Positions 13,037 through 22,968 of a DNA stretch of 64,000 bases are shown here, in pieces. Origin of the DNA: Gordius sp. MW1 (Eukaryota; Nematomorpha; Gordioida; Gordea; Gordiidae); assembly GCA_964036665.1 (NCBI GenBank), contig OZ038533.1, positions 10,686,413 through 10,750,412 on the forward strand, read 5' to 3'. How positions within the stretch are numbered: the stretch's first letter is position 1; the number at the start of each line of letters is the position of its first letter. A model generated the notes under the pieces. That model was not told where the DNA came from. It ran no database searches and worked only from the letters and a program-made list of their open reading frames with translations. The translations under genes and the position numbers were made by a program.

Positions 13037-16000
13037 AGTAAGCCAATTTGAGAATCCTATTATCCTCGATTGACTTCCGAAAAGAGGTTTTAAGCTGCGA
13101 GAACTATCATTTTGACAAAAGACAACGTTTTATTGTTGCGATTAGTTTGTTGTATCGCAACGTGAGTGCTTAATTTTTCAAAAATGCACTATGCGATCAT
13201 GATTTCAAAGTAATAGTTTTCTGATTCTGATAAATTTTTACTTTTTATCATCGAAACCACGTCTGAAAACGACAACTTTCATCGGATGCATACGGTTGAA
13301 AGAAAAATATGTGAAAAATTTTGAGGTAAAAATATTTATTTTTTTCGATTCTATGTGAAAGAGCGTAAAAAAATATATAAAAGTAAGTCAATTTGAGAAT
13401 TCTATTATCCTCGATTGACTTCCAAAAAGAGGTTTTAAGCTGCGAGAACTATCATTTTGACAAAAGACAACGTTTTATTGTTGCGATTAGTTTGTTGTAT
13501 CGCAACGTGAGTGCTTAATTTTTCAAAAATGCACTAAGCGATCATGATTTCAAAGTAATAGTTATCTTATTCTGATAAATTTTTACTTTTTATCATCGAA
13601 ACCACGTCTGAAAACGACAACTTTCATCGGATGCATACGGTTGAAAGAAAAATATGTGAAAAATTTTGAATTAAAATATTTATTTTTTTCGATTCTATGT
13701 GAAAGAGCATGAAAAAATATATAAAAGTAAGCCAATTTGAAAATCCTATTATCCTCGATTGACTTCCGAAAAGAGGTTTTAAGCTGCGAGAACTATCATT
13801 TTGACAAAAGACAACGTTTGTTGCGATTAGTTTGTTGTATCGCAACGTGAGTGCTTAATTTTTCAAAAATGCACTATGCGATCATGATTTCAAAGTAATA
13901 GTTTTCAGATTCTGATAAATTTTTACTTGGGATCATAGAAACCACGTCTGAAAACGACAACTTCCATCGGATGAATACGGTTCAAAGAAAAATATGTGAA
14001 AAATTTTGAGGTAAAAATATTTATTTTTTTTGATTCTATGTGAAAGAGCATGAAAAAATATATAAAAGTAAGCCAATTTGAGAATCCTATTATCCTCGAT
14101 TGACTTCCGAAAAGAGGTTTTAAGCTGCGAGAACTATCATTTTGACAAAAGACAACGTTTTATTGTTGCGATTAGTTTGTTGTATCGCAACGTGAGTGCT
14201 TAATTTTTCAAAAATGCACTATGCGATCATGATTTCAAAGTAATAGTTTTCTGATTCTGATAAATTTTTACTTTTTATCATCGAAACCACGTCTGAAAAC
14301 GAAAACTTTCATCGGATGCATACGGTTGAAAGAAAAATATGTGAAAAATTTTGAGGTAAAAATATTTATTTTTTTCGATTCTATGTGAAAAGCGTAAAAA
14401 AATATATAAAAGTAAGTCAATTTGAGAATTCTATTATCCTCGATTGACTTCCGAAAAGAGGTTTTAAGCTGCGAGAACTATCATTTTGACAAAAGACAAC
14501 GTTTTATTGTTGCGATTAGTTTGTTGTATCGCAACGTGAGTGCTTAATTTTTGAAAATGCACTATGCGATCACGATTTCAAAGTAATAGTTTTCTGATTC
14601 TGATACATTTTTACTTTTTATCATCGAAACCACGTCTGAAAACGACAACTTTCATCGGATGCATACGGTTGAAAGAAAAATATGTGAAAAATTTTGAATT
14701 AAAAATATTTATTTTTTTCGATTCTATGTGAAAGAGCATGAAAAAACATATAAAAGTAAGCCAATTTGAGAATCCTATTATCCTCGATTGACTTCCGAAA
14801 AGAGGTTTTAAGCTGCAATAACTATCATTTTGACAAAAGACAACGTTTTTGCGATTAGTTTGTTGTATCGCAACGTGAGTGCTTAATTTTTAAAAATGGC
14901 TCTATGCGATCATGATTTCAAAGTAATAGTTTTCTAATTCTGATAAATTTTTACTTGGGATCATAGAAACCACGTCTGAAAACGACAACTTCCATCGGAT
15001 GAATACGGTTCAAAGAAAAATATGTAAAAAATTTTGAGGTAAAAATATTTATTTTTTTCGATTCTATGTGAAAGAGCATGAAAATAAAAGTAAGCCAATT
15101 TGAGAATCCTATTATCCTCGATTGACTTCCGAAAAGAGGTTTTAAGCTGCGAGAACTAACATTTTGACAAAAGACAACGTTTGTTGCGATTAGTTTGTTG
15201 TATCAACGTGAGTGCTTAATTTTTCAAAAATGCACTATGCGATCATGATTTCAAAGTAATAGTTTTCAGATTCTGATAAATTTTTACTTGGGATCATAGA
15301 AACCACGTCTGAAAACGACAACTTCCATCGGATGAATACGGTTCAAAGAAAAATATGTGAAAATTTTTGAGGTAAAAATATTTATTTTTTTCGATTCTAT
15401 GTGAAAGAGCATGAAAAAATATATAAAAGTAAGCTAATTTGAGAATCCTATTATCCTCGATTGACTTCCGAAAAGAGGTTTTAAGCTGCGAGAACTACCA
15501 TTTTGACAAAAGACAACGTTTTATTGTTGCGATTAGTTTGTTGTATCGCAACGTGAGTGCTTAATTTTTCAAAAATGCACTATGCGATCATGATTTCAAA
15601 GTAATAGTTTTCTGATTCTGATAAATTTTTACTTTTTATCATCGAAACCATGTCTGAAAACGAAAACTTTCATCGGATGCATACGGTTGAAAGAAAAATA
15701 TGTGAAAAATTTTGAGGTAAAAATATTTATTTTTTTCGATTCTATGTGAAAGAGCGTAAAAAAATATATAAAAGTAAGTCAATTTGAGAATTCTATTATC
15801 CTTGACTTCCGAAAAGAGGTTATAAGCTGCGAGAACTATCATTTTGACAAAAGACAACGTTTGTTGCGATTAGTTTGTTGTATCGCAACGTGAGTGCTTA
15901 ATTTTTGAAAATGGCTCTATGCGATCATGATTTCAAAGTAATAGTTTTCAGATTCTGATAAATTTTTACTTGGGATCATAGAAACCACGTCTGAAAACGA

Positions 16001-19000
16001 CAACTTCCATCGGATGAATACGGTTCAAAGAAAAATATGTGAAAAATTTTGAGGTAAAAATATTTATTTTTTTCGATTCTATGTGAAAGAGCATGAAAAA
16101 ATATATAAAAGTAAGCCAATTTGAGAATCCTATTATCCTCGATTGACTTCCGAAAAGAGGTTTTAAGCTGCGAGAACTATCATTTTGACAAAAGACAACG
16201 TTTTATTGTTGCGATTAGTTTGTTGTATCGCAACGTGAGTGCTTAATTTTTCAAAAATGCACTATGCGATCATGATTTCAAAGTAATAGTTTTCTGATTC
16301 TGATAAATTTTTACTTTTTATCATCGAAACCACGTCTGAAAACGAAAACTTTCATCGGATGCATACGGTTGAAAGAAAAATATGTGAAAAATTTTGAGGT
16401 AAAAATATTTATTTTTTTCGATTCTATGTGAAAGAGCATGAAAAAATATATAAAAGTAAGCCAATTTGAGAATCCTATTATCCTCGATTGACCTCCGAAA
16501 AGAGGTTTTCAGCTGCATCATTTTGACAAAAGACAACGTTTTATTGTTGCGATTAGTTTGTTGTATCGCAACGTGAGTGCTTAATTTTTCAAAAATGCAC
16601 TATGCGATCATGATTTCAAAGTAATAGTTTTCTGATTCTGATAAATTTTTACTTTTTATCATCGAAACCACGTCTGAAAACGACAACTTTCATCGGATGC
16701 ATACGGTTGAAAGAAAATTATGTGAAAAATTTTACATTTAAAATATTTATTTTTTTCGATTCTATGTGAAAGAGCATAAAAAATCATATAAAAGTAAGCC
16801 AATTTGAGAATCCTATTATCCTCGATTGACTCCCGAAAAGAGGTTTTAAGCTGCTAGAACTATCATTTTGACAAAAGACAACGTTTGTTGCGATTAATTT
16901 GTTGTATCGCAACGTGATTGCTTAATTTTTCGAAAATGCACTATGCGATCATGATTTCAAAGTAATAGTTTTCAGATTCTGATAAATTTTTACTTGGGAT
17001 CATAGAAACCACGTCTGAAAACGACAACTTCCATCGGATGAATACGGTTCAAAGAAAAATATGTGAAAAATTTTGAGGTAAAAATATTTATTTTTTTTGA
17101 ATTCTATGTGAAAGAGCATGAAAAAATATATAAAAGTAAGCCAATTTGAGAATCCTATTATCCTCGATTGACTTCCGAAAAGAGGTTTTAAGCTGCGAGA
17201 ACTATCATTTTGACAAAAGACAACGTTTTATTGTTGCGATTAGTTTGTTGTATCGCAACGTGAGTGCTTAATTTTTCAAAAATGCACTATGCGATCATGA
17301 TTTCAAAGTAATAGTTTTCTGATTCTGATAAATTTTTACTTTTTATCATCGAAACCACGTCTGAAAACGACAACTTTCATCGGATGCATACGGTTGAAAG
17401 AAAAAAATGTGAAAAATTTTGAATTAAAATATTTATTTTTTTCGATTCTATGTGAAAGAGCATTAAAAAATATATAAAAGTAAGCCAATTTGAGAATCCT
17501 ATTATCCTCGATTGACTTCCGAAAAGAGGTTTTAAGCTGCGAGAACTATCATTTTGACAAAAGACAACGTTTGTTGCGATTAGTTTGTTGTATCGCAACG
17601 TGAGTGCTTAATTTTTCAAAAATGCACTATGCGATCAATGATTTCAAAGTAATAGTTTTCAGATTCTGATAAATTTTTACTTGGGATCATAGAAACCACG
17701 TCTGAAAACGACAACTTCCATCGGATGAATACGGTTCAAAGAAAAATATGTGAAAAATTTTGAGGTAAAAATATTTATTTTTTTCGATTCTATGTGAAAG
17801 AGCATGAAAAAATATATAAAAGTAAGCCAATTTGAGAATCCTATTATCCTCGATTGACTTCCGAAAAGAGGTTTTAAGCTGCGAGAACTATCATTTTGAC
17901 AAAAGACAACGTTTTATTGTTGCGATTAGTTTGTTGTATCGCAACGTGAGTGCTTAATTTTTCAAAAATGCACTATGCGATCATGATTTCAATGTAATAG
18001 TTTTGTGATTCTGATAAATTTTTACTTTTTATCATCGAAACCACGTCTGAAAACGAAAACTTTCATCGGATGCATACGGTTGAAAGAAAAATATGTGAAA
18101 AATTTTGAGGTAAAAATATTTATTTTTTTCGATTCTATGTGAAAGAGCGTAAAAAAATATATAAAAGTAAGTCAATTTGAGAATTCTATTATCTTCGATT
18201 GACTTCCGAAAAGAGGTTTTAAGCTGCGAGAACTATCATTTTGACAAAAGACTACGTTTTATTGTTGCGATTAGTTTGTTGTATTGTATCGCAACGTGAG
18301 TGCTTAATTTTTGAAAATGCACTATGCGATCACGATTTCAAAGTAATAGTTTTCTGATTCTGATAAATTTTTACTTTTTATCATCGAAACCACGTCTGAA
18401 AACGACAACTTTCATCGGATGCATACGGTTGAAAGAAAAATATGTGAAAAATTTTGAATTAAAAATATTTATTTTTTTCGATTCTATGTGAAAGAGCATG
18501 AAAAAATATATAAAAGTAAGCCAATTTGAGAATCCTATTATCCTCGATTGACTTCCGAAAAGAGGTTTTAAGCTGCGAGAACTATCATTTTGACAAAAGA
18601 CAACGTTTGTTGCGATTAGTTTGTTGTATCGCAACGTGAGTGCTTAATTTTTGAAAATGGCTCTATGCGATCATGATTTCAAAGTAATAGTTTTCTGATT
18701 CTGATAAATTTTTACGTGGGATCATAGAAACCACGTCTGAAAACGACAACTTTCATCGGATGAATACGGTTCAAAGAAAAATATGTGAAAAATTTTGAGG
18801 TAAAAATATTTATTTTTTTCGATTCTATGTGAAAGAGCATGAAAAAATATATAAAAGTAAGCCAATTTGAGAATTCTATTATCCTCGATTGACTTCCAAA
18901 AAGAGGTTTTAAGCTGCGAGAACTATCATTTTGACAAAAGACAACGTTTTATTGTTGCGATTAGTTTGTTGTATCGCAACGTGAGTGCTTAATTTTTCAA

Positions 19001-22000
19001 AAATGCACTATGAGATCATGATTTCAAAGTAATAGTTTTCTGATTCTGATAAATTTTTACTTGGGATCATAGCACGTCTGAAAACGACACCTTTCATCGG
19101 ATGAATACGGTTGAAAGAAAAATATGTGAAAAATTTTGAGGTAAAAATATTTATTTTTTTCGATTCTATGTGAAAGAGCGTAAAAAAATATATAAAAGTA
19201 AGTCAATTTGAGAATTCTATTATCCTCGATTGACTTCCAAAAAGAGGTTTTAAGCTGCGAGAACTATCATTTTGACAAAAGACAACGTTTTATTGTTGCG
19301 ATTAGTTTGTTGTATCGCAACGTGAGTGCTTAATTTTTCAAAAATGCACTATGCGATCATGATTTCAAAGTAATAGTTTTCTGATTCTGACAAATTTTTA
19401 CTTTTTATCATCGAAACCACGTCTGAAAACGAAAACTTTCATCGGATGCATACGGTTGAAAGAAAAATATGTGAAAAATTTTGAGGTAAAAATATTTATT
19501 TTTTTCGATTCTATGTGAAAGAGCATGAAAAAATATATAAGAGTAAGCCAATTTGAGAATTCTATTATCCTCGATTGACTTCCGAAAAGAGGTTTTAAGC
19601 TGCGAGAACTATCATTTTGACAAAAGACAACGTTTGTTGCGATTTGTTTGTTGAATCGCAACGTGAGTGCTTAATTTTTCAAAAATGCACTATGCGATCA
19701 TGATTTCAAAGTAATAGTTTTCAGATTCTGATAAATTTTTACTTGGGATCATAGAAACCACGTCTGAAAACGACAACTTCCATCGGATGAATACGGTTCA
19801 AAGAAAAATATGTAAAAAATTTTGAGGTAAAAATATTTATTTTTTTCGATTCTATGTGAAAGAGCATGAAAAAATATATAAAAGTAAGCCAATTTGAGAA
19901 TCCTATTATCCTCGATTGACTTCCGAAAAGAGGTTTTAAGCTGCGAGAACTATCATTTTGACAAAAGACAACGTTTTATTGTTGCGATTAGTTTGTTGTA
20001 TCGCAACGTGAGTGCTTAATTTTTCAAAAATGCACTATGCGATCATGATTTCAAAGTAATAGTTTTCTGATTCTGACAAATTTTTACTTTTTATCATCGA
20101 AACCACGTCTGAAAACGAAAACTTTCATCGGATGCATACGGTTGAAAGAAAAATATGTGAAAAATTTTGAGGTAAAAATATTTATTTTTTTCGATTCTAT
20201 GTGAAAGAGCGTAAAAAAATATATAAAAGTAAGTCAATTTGAGAATTCTATTATCCTCGATTGACTTCCGAAAATAGGTTTTAAGCTGCGAGAACTATCA
20301 TTTTGACAAAAGACAACGTTTTATTGTTGCGATTAGTTTGTTGTATCGCAACGTGAGTGCTTAATTTTTGAAAATGCACTATGCGATCACGATTTCAAAG
20401 TAATAGTTTTCTGATTCTGATAAATTTTTACTTTTTATCATCGAAACCACGTCTGAAAACGACAACTTTCATCAGATGCACACGGTTGAAAGAAAAATAT
20501 GTGAAAAATTTTGAGGTAAAAATATTTATTTTTTTCGATTCTATGTGAAAGAGCATGAAAAAATATATAAAAGTAAGGGAATTTGAGAATCCTATTATCC
20601 TCGATTGACTTCCGAAAAGAGGTTTTAAGCTGCGAGAACTATCATTTTGACAAAAAACAACGTTTTATTGTTGCGATTAGTTTGTTGTATCGCAACGTGA
20701 GTGCTTAATTTTTCAAAAATGCACTATGCGATCATGATTTCAAAGTAATAGTTTTCTGATTCTGATAAATTTTTACTTTTTATCATCGAAACCACGTCTG
20801 AAAACGACAACTTTCATCGGATGCATACGGTTGAAAGAAAAATATGTGAAAAATTTTGAATTAAAAATATTTATTTTTTTCGATTCTATGTGAAAGAGCA
20901 TAAAAAAATATATAAAAGTAAGCCAATTTGAGAATCCTATTATCCTCGATTGACTTCCGAAAAGAGGTTTTAAGCTGCGAGAACTATCATTTTGACAAAA
21001 GACAACGTTTGTTGCGATTAGTTTGTTGTATCGCAACGTGAGTGCTTAATTTTTGAAAATGGCTCTATGCGATCATGATTTCAAAGTAATAGTTTTCTGA
21101 TTCTGATAAATTTTTACGTGGGATCATAGAAACCACGTCTGAAAACGACAACTTTCATCGGATGAATACGGTTGAAAGAAAAATATGTGAAAAATTTTGA
21201 GGTAAAAATATTTATTTTTTTCGATTCTATGTGAAAGAGAATGAAAAAATATATAAAAGTAAGCCAATTTGAGAATCCTATTATCCTCATTCACTTCCGA
21301 AAAGAGGTTTTAAGCTGCGAGAACTATCATTTTGACAAAAGACAACGTTTGTTGCGATTAGTTTGTTGTATCGCAACGTGAGTGCTTAATTTTTCAAAAA
21401 TGCACTATGCGATCATGATTTCAAAGTAATAGTTTTCAGATTCTGATAATTTTTTACTTGGGATCATAGAAACCACGTCTGAAAACGACAACTTCCATCG
21501 GATGAATACGGTTCAAAGAAAAATATGTGAAAAATTTTGAGCTAAAAATATTTATTTTTTTCGATTCTATGTGAAAGAGCATGAAAAAATATATAAAAGT
21601 AAGCCAATTTGAGAATCCTATTATCCTCGATTGACTTCCAAAAAGAGGTTTTAAGCTGCGAGAACTATCATTTTGACAAAAGACAACGTTTTATTGTTGC
21701 GATTAGTTTGTTGTATCGCAACGTGAGTGCTTAATTTTTCAAAAATGCACTATGAGATCATGATTTCAAAGTAATAGTTTTCTGATTCTGATAAATTTTT
21801 ACTTTTTATCATCGAAACCACGTCTGAAAACGACAACTTTCATCGGATGCATACGGTTGAAAGAAAAATATGTGAAAAATTTTGAATTAAAAATATTTAT
21901 TTTTTTCGATTCTATGTGAAAGAGCATGAAAAAATATATAAAAGTAAGCCAATTTGAGAATCCTATTATCCTCGATTGACTTCCGAAAAGAGGTTTTAAG

Positions 22001-22040
22001 CTGCGAGAACTATCATTTTGACAAAAGACAACGTTTTATT

Positions 22041-22067
22041 GTTGCGATTAGTTTGTTGTATCGCAAC
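22041..22067. repeat. Inverted repeat in each monomer (example)
   Basis: GTTGCGAT at 22041-22048 and ATCGCAAC at 22060-22067 are perfect reverse complements separated by the 11-base spacer TAGTTTGTTGT. The element recurs once per monomer. I found only nine copies with a broken arm: those at 14755, 15089, 22969, 32568, 34289, 34633, 37034, 37371 and 38737. In the copies at 19542 and 28794 two changes lengthen the stem to 9 bp (GTTGCGATT and AATCGCAAC). It could bind a dimeric protein or form a hairpin; no function is shown by sequence alone. Confidence 0.85.
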
Positions 22068-22208
22068 GTGAGTGCTTAATTTTTCAAAAATGCACTATGC
22101 GATCATGATTTCAAAGTAATAGTTTTCTGATTCTGATAAATTTTTACTTTTTATCATCGAAACCACGTCTGAAAACGACAACTTTCATCGGATGCATACG
22201 GTTGAAAG

Positions 22209-22251
22209 AAAAATATGTGAAAAATTTTGAATTAAAAATATTTATTTTTTT
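22209..22251. repeat. Spaced A/T-tract segment (example)
   Basis: Within this 43-bp stretch of the reference copy, A or T tracts lie at 22209-22213, 22220-22228, 22234-22238 and 22245-22251, with centres about 12-13 bp apart. The segment recurs in every monomer, with only A-run length changes and GAGGT or GAATT between tracts. A-tracts near helical spacing can curve DNA, a feature reported for many satellites; the spacing here is looser than 10.5 bp, so curvature is uncertain. Confidence 0.5.
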
Positions 22252-22281
22252 CGATTCTATGTGAAAGAGCATGAAAAAATA

Positions 22282-22289
22282 TATAAAAG
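22282..22289 (+). promoter_or_regulatory. TATA-like motif in each monomer (example)
   Basis: TATAAAAG at the monomer junction matches a strong TATA-box core and is present in nearly all copies (lost or altered in, for example, 15089, 32225, 35660, 38396 and 55556). I see no good initiator about 30 bp downstream, where the sequence is CCTATTATCC. In a 70% A+T repeat this may be chance. If satellite RNA is made, this is the obvious candidate start region on the + strand. Confidence 0.2.
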
Positions 22290-22968
22290 TAAGCCAATTT
22301 GAGAATCCTATTATCCTCGATTGACTTCCGAAAAGAGGTTTTAAGCTGCGAGAACTATCATTTTGACAAAAGACAACGTTTGTTGCGATTAGTTTGTTGT
22401 ATCGCAACGTGAGTGCTTAATTTTTGAAAATGGCTCTATGCGATCATGATTTCAAAGTAATAGTTTTCTGATTCTGATAAATTTTTACGTGGGATCATAG
22501 AAACCACGTCTGAAAACGACAACTTTCATCGGATGAATACGGTTGAAAGAAAAATATGTGAAAAATTTTGAGGTAAAAATATTTATTTTTTTCGATTCTA
22601 TGTGAAAGAGAATGAAAAAATATATAAAAGTAAGCCAATTTGAGAATCCTATTATCCTCATTCACTTCCGAAAAGAGGTTTTAAGCTGCGAGAACTATCA
22701 TTTTGACAAAAGACAACGTTTGTTGCGATTAGTTTGTTGTATCGCAACGTGAGTGCTTAATTTTTCAAAAATGCACTATGCGATCATGATTTCAAAGTAA
22801 TAGTTTTCAGATTCTGATAATTTTTTACTTGGGATCATAGAAACCACGTCTGAAAACGACAACTTCCATCGGATGAATACGGTTCAAAGAAAAATATGTG
22901 AAAAATTTTGAGCTAAAAATATTTATTTTTTTCGATTCTATGTGAAAGAGCATGAAAAAATATATAAA

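Larger units (their letters stand above)
1..15088 (+). repeat. Array segment 1: A/B mosaic, 44 monomers
   Basis: Monomer starts (about ±2): 11, 352, 693, 1034, 1375, 1716, 2060, 2401, 2736, 3081, 3426, 3767, 4108, 4449, 4791, 5136, 5481, 5825, 6171, 6513, 6854, 7199, 7544, 7889, 8233, 8577, 8918, 9258, 9603, 9947, 10288, 10633, 10978, 11322, 11667, 12011, 12355, 12696, 13037, 13382, 13726, 14067, 14411, 14755. Private variants are CTCTGACTTCC (a 3-bp deletion; copies at 352, 1375, 2401, 4108), CCAAATAGAGATTTT (2736, 4791, 5825, 9258), and GCACTAAGCGATC with TTCTTATTCTG (6171, 7199, 7544, 8233, 9603, 10633, 11322, 12011, 13382). No D-type copy is present. No gene or other element is visible. 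Confidence 0.9.
21943..22287 (+). repeat. Reference monomer, subtype A (345 bp, long form)
   Basis: This is a clean example of the commonest subtype. Reading order within the copy: AGTAAGCCAATTTGAG; CGATTGACTTCCGAAAAG; the long stem region ACGTTTTATTGTTGCG; TTTTTCAAAAATGCAC; CGATCATGATTTC; TTTTTATCATCGAAAC; CGGATGCATACGGTTG; then an A/T-tract-rich end closing with ATATATAAA. It has about 105 G+C of 345 (47 C, 58 G) and 14 CpG. A sub-variant ends AGAGCGTAAAA and is almost always followed by TCAATTTGAGAATTC, so the linked variants cross the arbitrary monomer boundary. Another sub-variant has CCAAAAAG instead of CCGAAAAG. Confidence 0.9.
15089..22968 (+). repeat. 23-monomer higher-order unit, copy 1 (7,880 bp)
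   Basis: Monomer starts: 15089, 15428, 15773, 16110, 16455, 16793, 17135, 17479, 17821, 18166, 18515, 18856, 19197, 19542, 19883, 20228, 20572, 20917, 21258, 21598, 21943, 22288, 22629. Rare markers repeated in order in copy 2 include TGTATCAACGTGAG (GC deleted), AAGCTAATTTG with GAACTACC, GAGGTTATAAG, GACCTCC with TTTTCAGCTGCATC, TTTTACATTTAAAATATT, GCATTAAAAAAT, TTTTGTGATTC, TTGTATTGTATCG, ACGTGGGATC, ATAGCACGTCTG, TATAAGAGTAAG, CAGATGCACACGG and AAGGGAATTTG. The left breakpoint is near 15080, next to an 8-bp-scale deletion (GCATGAAAATAAAAG). Confidence 0.92.
20572..22968 (+). repeat. Local 4-monomer duplication inside unit copy 1, period 1,371 bp
   Basis: The monomers at 20572-21597 are echoed at 21943-22968. 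The second and third members share ACGTGGGATC with AGAGAATG and then CTCATTCACTTCC with GATAATTTTTTAC and GAGCTAAAA. The first members differ (AAGGGAATTTG and AAAAAACAACG only at 20572). Copy 2 of the large unit has only one such set (29824-30849), so the local duplication arose in copy 1 after the large event or was lost from copy 2. Confidence 0.82.

Noticed and set aside
15080-15095. Possible insertion-site scar (GCATGAAAATAAAAG)
   Set aside because: It is only a small deletion within the A/T-rich junction, and a similar change at 58970-58985 arose without any inserted element.
15639-15857. Other minus-strand frames of 60-72 codons (for example here and at 33997-34182, 39472-39654, 45118-45318)
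   Set aside because: They also open on TTG and arise where an indel joins two frames of the same monomer. They share no conserved frame with the 87-codon shadow and have no supporting context.
21943-22287. CENP-B box in the monomer
   Set aside because: I compared both strands of the reference copy with the mammalian pattern TTCG, four bases, A, two bases, CGGG. TTCGATTCTATG and CGGATGCATACGG do not fit.
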